A stretch of DNA of 64,000 bases from Serilophus lunatus (taxonomy: Eukaryota > Chordata > Aves > Passeriformes > Eurylaimidae). The stretch is from assembly GCA_013399895.1 (NCBI GenBank), contig VXBA01000671.1, positions 558,001-622,000 on the forward strand, in the 5' to 3' direction. The translations under genes were made by a program, and so were the position numbers. Positions 1 through 13,700 of this stretch are shown in pieces; position 1 is the stretch's first letter; each line of letters opens with the position of its first letter. The notes beneath the pieces were generated by a model. The model had not been told where the DNA came from. It did not search any database and worked only from the letters and a program-made list of their open reading frames with translations.

Positions 1-584
1 TTTACAAGCCTTTATTTCAGGAAGCACATCATTATTAACTAAGTAATGATTGTTCTTCTGGTTCCAGGCACTCAAGCAGAAAGAACAAACTGAGTATGGT
101 AACACAGATGTCTTCTATGAACACTTCACTAAAATTCCTCATTAATTAAATACTAAACGTTATTAATCAGCTCTCTGGTATTATGATCTCTATTATTCAG
201 ACTGCAAGGATTACATAAGAGACAGCATCCTAACTCACTCATGCAGAGCAGCAGGAATCGTGGGAAGTGACCTACTCTCCACGCTGAGGAGAAGAGCGTT
301 TAATAATGCATCACCTTTAAATAATGTAATGCTATAATGTGTAAAATGCACACAAACACTAATGCTTAAAATAACAGAGTGCCTGTCACACCAGTGCCCG
401 CAGCGACGCCCAACACATGCTGAAAACATGAGCTACAAATGCTCAGGGACTGCTGCTGCCACCAGACCAGGTTACACTAAAGGCCATCACCACCTGGTTT
501 GAAGATCACGTCTTCTAACTCTTGCAGAGCTTTGGAGGCATTAAGGAGGCATTTTTAAAAGGAAATATAACTTCTTTTTTCATC
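1..584. other. Intronic sequence, nothing recognised
   Basis: AT-rich single-copy-looking sequence. Reading frames are short and broken. I see no repeat family, RNA gene or exon signature. Confidence 0.5.
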
Positions 585-657
585 GAATCATAGAATGGTT
601 TGAATTGGAAGGGACCTTTAAGGTCATCTCATTCCAAATCCTGATTCCCACCCTTCA
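585..657 (-). mobile_element. CR1 LINE, 3'-end fragment
   Basis: The plus strand reads GAATCATAGAATGGTTTG, then ...GGAAGGGACCTTTAAGGTCATC, which is the reverse complement of the avian CR1 3' end. This is a 5'-truncated copy lying in the same orientation as GPC3. It holds only the 3' UTR end and no coding sequence. The far boundary near 657 is approximate. Confidence 0.85.
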
Positions 658-904
658 TGTAGAGTATCATAAGATATTTTGCAGAGGCTTAGCAGGAACA
701 CAGGGCCCAGGAATGACCAATGGGTGCTCCCTCCTTGACCTCACTTCTTGTCTGCAAGGGCAGCTCTGACCACCAAACGAGAGAAGGAAGATGTGATGTT
801 CAGTGTACCATAGAGGTGCTGCAGCATAGAAGGCACCCCCATGCTCTGTCTCACCACCTCTCAACTTCTGCACTGACCCAGGTTTCAGACAGACCAAAGG
901 GGCA
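658..904. other. Intronic sequence between CR1 end and tandem repeat
   Basis: No recognised element. Overlapping open frames on both strands here have no family resemblance and are treated as chance. Confidence 0.4.
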
Positions 905-1262
905 GCATCCCAGGGACCTTGGGGCTGGAAAATGCATGCTCACTGCTTCATTCCAGGGCACCAACTCTGCTGCCTCAACACCTTTTGAAGCTGGGACACC
1001 CAGGAGATGGAGAACTCCACCACACAACCAACATCCCATTAGGTTTCGGGTGAGGGTTAGGATTGAATTAGGGACAGGGTTAGTGTTCATAGAGCCACAG
1101 AGCCTACAGCTCCATGGATACTGGTTCTGGTAAAGGCGTGCCAGGAGGATCATGGCAGGACCCCACCATTGCTGCCTCAACACTTTTGCAATCTGGGCCA
1201 CTTATGGCCATGGGGACCTCAGGGGTAGCATCAAGGTGCTATTCTGCTTAGGCTTAGGGTTC
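905..1262. repeat. Degenerate two-copy ~200-bp repeat with telomere-like blocks
   Basis: GCTGCCTCAACAC occurs at 969-981 and again at 1171-1183, 202 bp apart, and the match continues with diverged text (CTTTTGAAGCTGGGACAC versus TTTTGCAATCTGGGCCAC). About 70 bp after each copy lies a TTAGG-rich block: TTAGGTTTCGGG at 1039, GGGTTAGG at 1054-1061, TTAGGG at 1068-1073 and GGGTTAG at 1077-1083 in the first, and TTAGGCTTAGGG ending with TTAGGGTT at 1254-1261 in the second. The two blocks are offset by about 209 bp. The order of shared parts suggests an old tandem duplication of a unit that included telomere-like sequence. The family is not recognised. Confidence 0.5.
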
Positions 1263-4200
1263 AGAAAGCCAGAAAGCCCATCTTTTCCCTGTGCAGGATG
1301 CCCTTTCTCTCAAAGAAACTGTGACCTCAGCTTGAGTGGAGCCCTTTCAAACCTACATAAAATAATGCAAACAAGATGTTTCTTCTTTCTGCATCCCCAG
1401 CATGGAGCGTTTAATCCACCAAAGAAAGCTGCTTTTTGTTTAAGCAAGAAGCTGTTTATTGTTATTTATAGGTAGAGAGGAAGTCGGACTAAATGATCAC
1501 AGTTGTTCCTTCTGCCTTTAAAATCCATGACATATAATTAAAGCACTACTTTTCAAGTCAGCTTTTCCCTCCAGCATTTTGTTAATTCCATATTTAACAC
1601 AAAATTTGGTATTTCAGTTCAGATGGTTGGACCTCAGCAGCAAACCACAGGGCATGCCCCAGCCAGGGCTCAGACTCAACCCAGCCAACCAGAGAGTGTC
1701 AAGAAAAAAAAGCATTTGCTTCATTTTCAGCACACACTTAGGCAGTTTTCCCAAGTGGAGACATTTCCTGGAACAGGGCCCCATAGCATACTAATGCACC
1801 CATTATGGTTTTAAGTTAGAACTGTGCAATCTGATGTTTCTTAGACAACCAAACTAAGACTTTATTCTTGGAAAGAGAAGTCAGTCTTGCCTGGAAGGTG
1901 ACAACAGAGCCAAAGAGAAAATGTGGGAATAAAATCCAGAGAAAAACAGAGTCTGTTAGGCTGAGCAAAGCCAGGCTCAAGAGCAAAACATGCCAGCTCT
2001 CAGGGTCCAACTCCTGGGGAAACCCTGAGCCACCAACATGCTTCATGGATAATGAGGCGGCATGGAAGCAGTGGGAACACGGCTGCTCCTGACCCCGGGC
2101 TGCTGCTCTGCCTTTTGTGCAGACTCCCCAAGGAGGCTGAAGATGCTCCAAACTCAAACATTTCAATATTAGCACTGATTCATCCAACTTGACACAAAAT
2201 CTGGACTCAAGGCAACGAAGCCCATTTCTGCTAAGGATGGTAAATACACTGCAATTGTACAACTGCATTTTGTGCATACTGTGGCACACAATTGCTACTA
2301 CAGGTCCCTAGAAGACTCTCCTATTGCAGGCAATTAAATCTACTCCATCCCAGCAGACTGAGAAGCAAGAAATTGGCTTGAGGGATTACCTTCTACCAAG
2401 ACCTTAAAAAAACCCCATCGCTGGGCAAAGCCAAGCAGTGCAACAGCTCCAGGCAATTGCCAAGCACTTGTTATTTTCCTTCCGTGGGTTAATCGGTTTC
2501 CTTGGCAGATTTCTGTGGTTTTTAATATTGCACCGTGTTTGTGCCTACGGCACTACAGAAAAGAACAATCCAAGAGAAATAAATTCCTAGCAGCTTCATT
2601 TAGAGAGGAAAAACAGATACCTGACATCAGTCTGGAATGTAAGGCAGCAAGCCAGAGCCAGAGCCTATAACGGGGTATTTAACAGCAGCTGTGTCAGCTG
2701 GGTTGCAAATGTGGTCAATACCCACCAGTCTCTCTTCCCTCCTGTAGCCATGAGCACAGATTCAATTATTCTTTGAGAAATACTTTGTTAAATAATTAAA
2801 AAGTTACTGCATTACTTTTTACGCCTTTTTTCTTAAACCTGACTGATTCAATTTTGGAAGTATAAAGCCATTATAATGTGTCAGCTAGCAATTAGCTACT
2901 GTACACTATTTATTCTTTAATATAATCTTTGAGTAGAGGGGCAATATTCTTAGAAACACAGCATTAACTTGTTCCTCAATGACTTTAATATGGCTCTTTT
3001 CAAATTACTGCTCATAAAATCTCAGGGAAGAAAAATTTACTGATGATATCCCATCTCCTTAATTAGTTCTCTCTTTCTCTCTCAGCAATCCAATAGCAAG
3101 TGTAATATTTATTTAAAATAGAGCACACATGGCTTACCACTAAATCTGCTTCAACTGTGATATCAAAACAAGCAAGTAAAAGACAATGCCTGTTTTGCAA
3201 TCTGCACAGACTGTGATCACAGGTATACACAGCTTTTCAGATTTATATTTCAATAAATTTTGCACTGAAACCATCCCAAAGGTTTCTAGGCCATTAAGTA
3301 TTTTTTGCTGTAAAACACTCTTCTCCCTTCCTATGCTGAATGGAAAACCCTTAAAACTCCAAAGGGAGTTCCATTCCCCTCCCCACTCACTCGCACCTTA
3401 CAAAGGGCCACCACCACCCTATTTATTTTAACCTTCCCATAGTAATAAGCACCCCAGCAGCCTCCTGTTTCTCCCTCCATCCACCTTCTCTTTTCAAACA
3501 CCTGTCTCTGCTAAAACAACAAGGCTGGAGTCACCAAAGCTCCCCAAATCATTTAAACAGTGAACCTGCTGAATTTCTTTGGCAGGAAGATTACAAGCAT
3601 TTTTTTTCCAGGGAAGACCAAAGCAACCCCACAGCACATTATGCAGCCCCCAGCAAGATGGGAATGAGACTCTCTCCACGGCCATGCCTTGAACCTCTCC
3701 AGGCAAAGCCTATAAAAGAAGTGCATTAATTATCATTAACAGAAAGTAGTAAAAGTATCTCCACACAGCAGAGATTAGCTGCTGGTAAAATTAATCCATT
3801 CAAGGCCAACAAAGGGCTTGAGAAGGCCTTGTGTTCTTTTTTGTTTTGTTTTCTTACTTATCTGTTGATTTTTCTGGGTTTTGAAGCTACCAGTTCCATA
3901 GCATTTTGCTCGCCCCTGACAGTCAGGTCTAACCTAATCTAATTAAAGGTCAACACCAAGACAATATACCCAAAATATGGCAAACAAGGTAAAAAGGCTC
4001 CCATTAGATTTTTGCTCATGACAGAAGAATTACATTTTTCCCAAAGACAAATCAGGCTTATTGAAAATGTAAATCATTCTTTTCTATAAAGGTATAAATA
4101 TCTGCAGGGCTTTTTTGAGACTTTGTTGTAAGACAACTTGTTTTTACATGTACTGTGGTTAGAACAATTGAATTACAGAATGACTTACAATGTTAGATTA

Positions 4201-7200
4201 GTTTCTGCTTGATTGAGAATATCTTTATAATGGAAACAGGTGTGCACTTTTAACCTCATTACAATGCTATATGACTGATTAATGTCTTAAAGTGACTCAT
4301 TCAACAATAGGCTGTTTGCAGACAAATTAAATCAATTCAACATTTCACAACACTTTTAGGAACATCAAACTGAGGACTAATATTTATGAGAAGTGAATTC
4401 TGATAAATTGATATACAACAGTTCCAAAAAGAGGTGGGGGAAGCAGTGGATGGGAAGAAAAAAATGAACTAAACATTTGTAATTCATTTGTGTTTATCTT
4501 TATTACTTTGCACTCCCAAAACAAGTCGTAAGCTGGCCATTTCCACAACTCACTGAAAAGATAAATATCTTACATGAAAATCTCCAGGTAGTGTTACTGA
4601 AGTTCTTTCTGGTTCCAAACAATAGGAATTGCATGAAACAAAGCTCAGAGATGTCCTTCCTGGGTATTTTTCAGCATCTGCTGGGCAAAGCCTTTTGGGC
4701 CCCCCTGCTCTGAGCTACTGGTACAGTTCCCACTTTCCTCAAGTGCCCTTCACTCCATGGTTTTTGGGCTGTCCCTCAGGGAGGGGATGGACCATAGATG
4801 CCTTAAATACCAGCACAAGCACCTGAGGTACCTACAGAAACACCTGCACTCTGGCTCTCTGAAGAGCAGCAGCATGAAGTTTATTTGTACACTGATACAG
4901 ATCAATATGTGCAATCCAAGAGTTAATAAGCTTTAGAAAGACCTAACTCGGAGCCCATCAGTCACCCACAAATTATCCTCAATTTCCCCTGGCTCACTTG
5001 TTCTCTCCAGGTCAGTGGCCGAGAGCATCATCACTACCATTGCCAATAGCATGGAAGAGAACAGGGTGTGAAAATTGATTAGGTTAAAAAATACACCTGC
5101 ATAAAGAATTGCAAAATTGACCAACAGCCTTGCTTTTCATTTTCTTTTTAAACAGAAATAGCTCTGCCAATGTAGCCATAGGCTACTGGCACAGCATTCT
5201 GCAGTCAGCCTGCCCTTGTCTAAACAGATCTTTGGAAAAATAATGCAGTTAGAAGAAAACTTCACCCTCTGAAGGTAGGCTCCATGTCCTTGGGGGCTTA
5301 TTAGTGGGGCAACACAACAGGTAGGGATGGAAAAGGCCACTGGTTCCTTTTGCAGTAGCCTGACAAGGTAGTGAGGACCCAGCGATGAGGAGTGCTCTGC
5401 TGCAGCAGACAGACAAAAAAATCTGCCTCAATTGTTTGTTGGAATTTCTTTCCCCAGCTAAATGCAGATGGCATCTTTCATGCTTGGTACCTCAAAGCCA
5501 CTTTACAATAAGATGTAAAAATGATATAATTCACAGCACCACACACAGGCAGAGAATTCAAAATGAAGCAAACTACTTATTGCAACCCAGCCCCTCCATC
5601 CTCTCCAGCAGAAAACAAAATGCCGCTGCTCTGCCTGGGCAGCTCTGGGCACTATTTCTGCTTTGCAGAGGGTCGCTTTTAAGTTTCTGGTTTGTTCTTG
5701 GCTCATTCATCAGCATTGCTAATGGGAGAGATAGTTCTAGTTTTAAGGCAGCAACACTCACGGGGGTTACTGTCACTGGAAGTAAACTCAGCACAGTTAA
5801 GATGAAGGATGCCCGGCGAATGACCCCAGCTGGAGGTCTGAGTGGAAACTGCAGTCATGGATAATGAGGCCAAAAGAGGGTTTAGCGTAAAAAGCACAGA
5901 GAGATGGATATTGGTGAGCACGAGTCTGGTGTTGCAACGCTGCGGGTCTAAGCAAGGATAAAAATCTTCAGGAAAGGAAATGGGCCAGAATGTATTTTGC
6001 TAATAAAGCATCTGTGTTAATAGAGGTTGCAGGAGGCTGCAGCAACCTGGCAGCAAGTGAGGGAGTCATGTCCACAGGGCTGAAAACTCAGGGGTTTTAC
6101 CTCTCTGATAAAAGACAGATGTGTGGGCAGTTTTGACAGAGAATCCCAGAGGCAGCTCCACCATTCCACAGTAAAGGCACAGGGCAATGGCTTTTCAGGA
6201 GGGATAGTCCTGACCAAGCTAAGTGAGAATGAAGGCACTTTGTGCCATGAGTATCACCTCTCTACAGGCTCCTCTGAAGCCAGGTGGGTCAGTCCAGATC
6301 TAATAGTTTCCTGTCATGCATCAGCTTGCAGCATCCTTCAGGTAAAACAAATCTACATCTCAGCAAGGAGCAAGAGCATAAGGCTGGTTTAACTCCAGCT
6401 GTAAAGTTCATCTGCTAATACAGCCCCAGCCCTCCCCAGCCAGCACCTTTCCCACAGCTTTTGAAGCAGCAGCAGCCTCAAGACACCCAGAGGGAACTTT
6501 GACACTGTGATCTTCAGTTCAGACTAAAACTCAGGGGTTTTTTTGCTTAAATTCAATCTTCTTCAAGACCTCGCATTATCTCCTTGGCCATTACAATTTA
6601 TTACAAAATGAGACAGTTTGAAATTTCAAAGCTCAGAGCCCCAGGAACCCTCATACATCCTCTCCTGCAATGCACACAGCTTACTTTGGATGACATGATC
6701 ACCAGCTCCCTCCTCTCCTACATTCCAAAGCATCCTGGGTCCAGCTGCCCCATACAACTGTGATGGGAGCCAGGAAAGAGAAGAGAGATGAGAAAAAAAG
6801 ATGCTGTTCTGTGCAGTGAAAAAAGTTGCAAAGCTGTGCACCCTGATTTCTGTGTGTTAAGACCATATCCTGCCCCTAACACTTGAGCTCTCTGTGCTGA
6901 TGATCAGAGCACTTCAGAACCAAGTATCTTTTTAAATGCTCAGGAGCCAGCTGTAAAACAAAATATTAGCTCCTCCACTAAAACAATGAACAAGCCATGC
7001 CTCAGGACATGCAGACAGATACACAGAACCAGTAATTAATCTGCATGAGATCTTTAGGCTTGTTCTGACTTCAGCTTGGAAAAAATGCAAAACATTCCAC
7101 CACAAGCAACCTGTGTGCATCTCACTCACACTGCAGCCAACATGTGATTCAAAGTGAGATCAAGCCAAGCTCAGGTTCTGTATGATATTCTCACCCATAA

Positions 7201-10200
7201 AATGCAGCAGCCTTGAAAAGCTCTTTTAAGCTGCAGAGTAACAGGGATGAAGTTACCACGAGCTGAGTGATCTGCTTCTGACTGAAGTCAACAAGTAGAT
7301 TCGTGTGAACTTCGGTGCAAAGTTGGGTTGGACATCAAATGTGCTGTCAAAGGATGCTCCATGTGCTGCCATGTGTGCATGCAGGGAAGAAGGGGCAGTG
7401 TCAGCAGCTACCTTCTACTTTTAATTAAAAAAAACCAAAAAACAAAAAACATACCACTGCAAATTCCTTTGAAATGGCACAATGTGCCAGAGGCTAGAAC
7501 ACATCCAGTTAAAAGGACAGAGGGAGAGTGGAAAAGAAACAATATAAAAGTTTACAAGTAGAAATAAAATCAAACCTTATTTTTAAATTATACCTGTGCT
7601 GATGTTCAATGCCACCTCCTCTAGCGTTGCAGTGATAGGTTTGAGCATTGTTGACCACTGCTTCCACCCCAGCAGCTCTGCATGGGGCTCCACATACTTG
7701 GTCTACTTCATCTAGACCCAGGAAAAGGGCAAGGCTGACCAAAGACCATGACAGAGTGCTACCTGTGTCCTCCAGAGGTAATGCATTTATTAGCAGTGAA
7801 TTAATTAATTGTGACTACAATGGCCAGCCCTTCCCAGGCCAGACAAGAGGTAAAACTTCCACTAGGCTGAGAATAACCTCTGAGTCTCACTCTCTCAGAG
7901 AGGCAAGTGATGGTCAAGAGCATTCATGCCAAAGTCCATTCCAAAAATGAGATGCAGACCCTTAACTTGCAGCTGTGTATTTGAATACTAAACCCAGAGA
8001 TTTAAGTCCAGCAGCAGCATGCCAAAATAGTTGGATCAAAATTGTTGATACTGGGTCACAGGCAGGAATAATTTGTGCCCTTACTCTTTCACCACCAGCC
8101 AAGCCACCAACAATGTGGTGAATTTCTAGCTCAAAATTAAGACCTTGAAGTTCAGTGCCTTGCCATATGCTTCTCCAAGTATCAAACACCTTTGCTATCT
8201 GAAACTTCTTCAGATAACTAACCATAGTACTCCCAAGGTTTTTTCACAGGAATGGGAATGCTGCTGATATTGCCTTCAGTAATAAGGTTTATTTTATTCT
8301 GCAGGGGGAACAGATGCTTACTTTACCCACACCTTATCAGGCACCTTACACTGCTTATCACAAAATGGATAACAAAAGTACATTATATACATACCTTGAG
8401 ATAACTGCAAGAGGGTCTGAGATCACTGAAAACCAAAACCTCACCTGTATTCCCAGCTTCAAGTGAAAAATGGAGCTAGCTACCGGTGAGCATTAGTGAA
8501 TAGCCTGAGGATTAAACTTTGCCAATAAAGAATCTGAAAATACAGAGGCTGTACATCCAGCTGACTATCCCAGGAGTGTTGCCAATAGAAAGCAACTCGC
8601 ATTAAAAGTACAAAGGAACAGATCTCTGTGTCTCAAAGGGAAGGACTTTGCAAACAGTGCTGTAATTTCAAAGCTTTCCTCACAAGCCTCTTGCCAGCTC
8701 TAGCACAGAAAGAAAAATCCATTAGCAGATAGGAAAACTCTCTGGAGCTCCCTGCTGCTGCAACCCACCAAGCAAAGCAGCTTCCAGCAAGTCACCAGGT
8801 GAGACAGCTCCAAAAGCAGATCCCAGGGAAAGCAGGCCCAGCACCACCGTGCTGACAAATGCAATAAATCACTGGGTATGGCAACAAGTGATATTTTCAT
8901 CCCTGGGTGCCAAAAGATCCTTTATTTACATATTTTTGATTTTCATCTCTGTGCATCTGCTGGTACTGCTAATCTGTACACCAACTGCAGCAAAGCAATG
9001 CTCTCCTCTGTAATGCTACAACCAACCCAAGTACCTGGTAATTTTTTACAGCATGCTCATGGATTCCCTTCCAGGATTCCCTAAAAATCTAGGGCAAACA
9101 AGGGTCCAGTTTTCCTGACTCTGATCCTGCCTGGGGCTCCTCTGGCAGCTTTCCAAGGCCAGCAGAGCTGGGTTCAAACCAGGCACTCTCAGACAGGTGA
9201 GGTGAGTGCTCCAGCTTTGGGATAACACCAAACCCAGCCCTCACTGTGGCATCACCTCCACAGCATCTCAGCAGCATGGCTGCACAACCCAGTTAACCCA
9301 GACCTGAGCAAGTCATTTAAAGGTGTTTGCAGGGAAGTAAAACAGCAGGAATTCTCTCACAGGAGAAGCACACAGGGAATTGCATGCTGTTCCTGTACAG
9401 CACTGGCACCCCTCCTCTAACCTGTTCCCCTCAGCACAGAGGGGTGCAAGGGGTTGAACAAAAGTATGGTTAATTTTGCAATTTCATAGTATTTTCTAGA
9501 AACTCAGCCATCAGTTCTGAGTGGTAAAAAAGGCTTTTGTGAGCTCCCTGCTCTTTTCTTTTTCGGCAATGCTCTGCAGGTAGAGCTACACACTCCAACC
9601 AACTGCAAGAAGTGCATCTGGGGCTGGGAGGCTCTCTCCAAGCCCCTGTCTGTGCCTCTCTCCCTAGGGATGCAGGTGCCCAGGCTGGGACACACCTGCC
9701 TGACAAGCCTGGACTAACTGAAATCTCTTTATATGTTTTTTTTGGTGGTGGGTTGCTGATGCTTTTTATAATCTACTTTTTCTATGAAACTTAAGACTAA
9801 TTTTGCATTCCTTTGCAACCTGTTCTCATTCCCCAGATTTGGTCACGTTTCAGACACATCAGCTTCACCCTAATTAGACAAACACATACAGCTCCTGCTA
9901 AACAGGGAGTCCTGCTGTGTGAGGCAGGGATTGGCGACTGCAGCTGCATGTCCAGACAGAGAGGCACCACACGACACCCAAAGGGCAAAAAAAAAAAAAT
10001 CCTGCTGCCACCATCCAAAGGGCTGGGAGGGGCACATACCCTGCTGGGCACTCAGGAGGAGCCCAATTCCACATCCCTTTCTGTGACAACTCACACCTAC
10101 AGTGCATCCTCCTCCTCACAGGCAATACATAGCTACAGCATCAGCCCAAGCTACCCACCTTTTTGAGTTCGTGTCACACTAAGTTATGAATTGCCTGTTG

Positions 10201-10300
10201 TTTCCCACTCTGTTGGGATGGAATCAAAACCCTGATGAACTACAGGGGTGGAAAAAAGGGATGGAATACTTCATGCAGCTCTCCCTAAGGTAGGAAGGAC
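1263..10300. other. Intronic sequence, no gene found
   Basis: Nine kilobases without a recognisable exon, RNA gene or repeat. Blocks at about 2440-3130 and 4140-4420 are AT-rich and dense in ATTA/TAAT, with almost no simple repeats, so they are weak candidates for conserved noncoding sequence. An A13 run lies at 9987-9999. The longest open frames, such as the minus-strand one at 1816-2289, resemble no known protein. Confidence 0.45.
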
Positions 10301-10735
10301 AAAGAGCTGTTGGAGCAAAGGTGATCAGAGGGCTGGAGCACTTCTGCTAAGGAGACAGGCTGGAATACTTGGGGTTGCTTAGCCTGGAGAAGAGAAGGCT
10401 CTAGGGAGACTTGACTGTATCTTCCCATACCTAAAGGGGCTACAAGAGAACTGGAGAGGGACTTGTGACAAGGGCATGGAGATAGGATGAGAAGGAATGG
10501 CTTTCAACTGACAGAAAGCAGGTTTATATTCACTATTAGGAAGAAATTCTTGACTGTGAAGGTGGTGAGGCACTGGAACAGGTTGCCTTGAGAAGCTGTG
10601 GCTGCCCCATCTCTGGAAGGGTTCAAGGCCAGACTGGATGGGCCTTGACACAACCTGGTCTAGTGGAAGGTGTCCCTGCCCATGGCAGAGGGTCTTCTTC
10701 AAGGTCTCTTCCAACCTAAACCATCTTCTGATTTT
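10301..10735 (+). mobile_element. CR1 LINE, 3' fragment (ORF2 end plus 3' UTR)
   Basis: The plus strand follows the CR1 3' region for over 400 bp: GAGCTGTTGGAGC, GATCAGAGGGCTGGAGCAC, TTAGCCTGGAGAAGAGAAGG, GGTGGTGAGGCACTGGAACA, GTGTCCCTGCCCATGGCAG, ending near CTTCCAACCTAAACCAT. It encodes the C-terminal tail of the CR1 reverse transcriptase ORF but is broken by substitutions and small indels. It is antisense to GPC3. Its 3' text belongs to the CR1 group with the 'CTGCCCATGGCAGAGGGT' ending, unlike the copies at 25.9, 40.2, 54.9 and 60.6 kb. Confidence 0.93.
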
Positions 10736-13700
10736 AACCCTGGAGGAGATCAACTATTATCTATGTAAGATTCCCAGACTGATTGTCTTGCCTATAATTC
10801 CAACAGTGAAAGCATTGACTTTTAGAAGTGCTGGGGTTGAATATTTTAGTAAACTTATTTGTACTGCATCTTTCCCAATTGTCTTGGTTTGTGGTAAAAA
10901 GCACAAGCAGACTGACTACAATCACTCTTCCCTACACTCATGATTAAAATATCTCCAAGAAGTGGACATACTAGGCAGATTTTCAAAAGGGGAAAAGGAG
11001 AAGATTAGAAAATTAATACAGATATAGCCCTAGACAGAAAGTATTTTCCCAGTGTGCCCTGAGAGTCAGCCTCCTTGATAAAGTAGTTTAATAGCAGGTT
11101 TTAGGGGTAAAGTTTTTAAACAGACAAATTGTAGAAATAATAAAGCCCTAACACACACCACCACTGACAAATGAGCTACTAAAGCAAGGCTTGAGATGAG
11201 AACTGTTTACTGCCATATTACTGAATTCACTCTTCTGCATTGCTGTTTACAGACCAGGAACAACACACAGGCTCACATTTCAAGGCATGCCTGGAGGCAC
11301 CCAGCTTCCAAAAGCAGATTAACAGCAGTATGCCTTCCTCATCTTGGGAACTGCAGAGCTGCTCAGAAACCTACCTGGAAGCTCTGCAACACCTCTGGAG
11401 TTCATCTGCCCTTTGTAGCCAGGTCTGCTGCAAGCTATGAAGGGTTCCAAGTCTTTGTGCAAATGCCCATATCCATCCTTGGGGTGGATGGCGAGGGGGA
11501 ATGAGGAACAACCACATGGAGAAAGGATGCTCAGACAGGTGACAAACCTGAGAATCAGAAATATCAGGAGGAAAAACAACTGCTGCAGAAATCCCACCAA
11601 TGCTGTGAAAACAAAAGAAGCCCAAAGGACAGGCAAGGGCAGTAGTGTTGTTATTCAGGCTACAATCACTATGGGCATGGAAGATAAGTTTTCTGTAATT
11701 CCAAGGGACTTTAATGACAATTAAATAACCTATCATTAATCTTAATACCACACAGGTGAATAGAACTTTGCTTACAGAAGCAGTGGTGGCCAAGGTCAGT
11801 AATAAAAGAGGTCAGCATGAGAAGCCAGGGCAAAATTAAAACACCACATTTTCAAAGACAACCCCTGTGTCATTTAATACTTTGATATGACCACAGTGTC
11901 TAAAACCAATATTTACAGGATAACAGTAAATATAACTGTTTGCTTCTGGGTATATTCTTTGAAACTCAATATGTGCTGTTAAGTTTAACAAAGAAGCTTT
12001 CATTCTAGTGCAGCTAAATAAAAAAGTTGTATTCTATCACTTAAAGAGTAATATCTCAGAGATATTTACCACAGATTACACCAGATGTAGCCCAGCTATC
12101 AGAATCAGGACATCTGCAATACTGTAGTTAAAACTGTCAGTGCTTCCTTTACTATTTCTCCACTGAACAGCTCATTCATTTGTTATACATTCATACTGAA
12201 TGCATTCATTCATTAAAAAAGAGTTGCTCTGGGCTCAGGTTTGACATAAGAACCTTAACTGAGCAACATCAGTGTTTTAAAAACAAAATTCAAAAACCCA
12301 GTGGCCATTCACTTTTAGTGACAATTTTCAGGCAACTGGCTTGCTTGGCTTGGATTTTTTTTTCCTCTGCAGTCCTGTGACTCAAAAAAAGTCTCTAGAG
12401 CAAATAAAAAAAATCACTCAAGTATTATATAATTAAGAGGAGTTATGTTTAAATAAGTACCTAACTACATATGGCACTAATGAATTCAAATAGCTCTATC
12501 AAGAACGAAAGCACTGAATGGTTTTGCAATGCCCACTAATTTTTTTATTGTAAAGGAAGTAATTTTATGTTCTGTTTTGGCACAGGACAGGCAGATTGTA
12601 GCTCTATTGCTTTGGCTTGTGTTGATTTTAGTGGCACTTCATCTACTCATCCTTCCACAAACACATTCTCTGTATACTGGTGTTCAATAATATAAGTGAC
12701 AGTCATGTTCATTCACACGGACATATTCAAGAAAGTGCATTTTTGTTGGACCAAGGACAATGTTTCTGTTCTGCCTTAGCACCTACAATCATGGCAGGTT
12801 TGCAGGATGCTTTTGCTCAAAACTGAGTATGTCAACTGATCTTTCAGGATCAGACAGGCTCACACTACATGTAGAAGGAAGTTTTGTTTCACATTGCCTT
12901 GGAATTGCAGGCTGGGCTTAGAGTTGAGCTGGGTTTTCTCTCATTATCACCTGTAACATGAATTCTCCATCTCACCTGACTTCAAGCTAAATCTGCTACA
13001 TCTGCTCCTTTGCTGTTCCAAGGAGGGTTGACAGGTTCTGACTGTAGGGAGAACAACCTGCCCTGTCTCCATGGCAGCAGAACTGCTGCTCCTGGACCAT
13101 CAGCTGGAACTTCCCTGCATAGTAACTACTTGGGCAGCTGCTGTAAAACTGGGATTTTCTGCAGAGAGAGGCTAAGGCAGGTTTAAAGCTAATGTTGTGA
13201 ACTATACCCTGGAGTCTAAAATGCTGCCCACAAGCTCTGCCTGCACTCATTTGTCCAAGTGACCAACAGTCCAGCCACAGCCTCCTCCTGGTCACTGCCA
13301 CACAAGAGTAATCCAACTTTCTGTAATTTGGTCCCTAAACTCCTTCTAAGCAACGGAGAGAGCTGGCACCATGTGTGCCAACCTGCACAGGGTGGTGTGA
13401 AACCACCCAAGTACCACCCCATTATTTCACAGCCTGCATAAGTGTGGTGGCATATCTTGGGCAATCACTGAGCAAAGACAGCACAGAAAACAGAAGAGTG
13501 CTGCTGGCTGAGTGCCACACAGCTAAAAATCCATAAGCTGATACATTTCCACAGTCCCCCAAAAAAGATAAGAGTTACTTACAGTGCAAGTAGTACAGTG
13601 ACCTACATAAACACAGTTCTTTTGTAAACAGGAGTCAAGAATGGCAGGAACAAGCAGCTAACAGGGAAACGGTGTCAGATTTTAATCATCTTTGGCTTTA

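Noticed and set aside
2043..5869. Shared TCATGGATAATGAGGC at about 2043 and 5855
   Set aside because: The match ends at about 16 bases with unrelated flanks, so it is most likely coincidence.
9165..9320. GGGTTCAAACC (B-box-like) followed by GAGCAAGTCATTTAA, suggesting a tRNA-derived SINE or MIR remnant
   Set aside because: No matching A box, no tRNA cloverleaf and no continuous alignment to the MIR core; short matches only.
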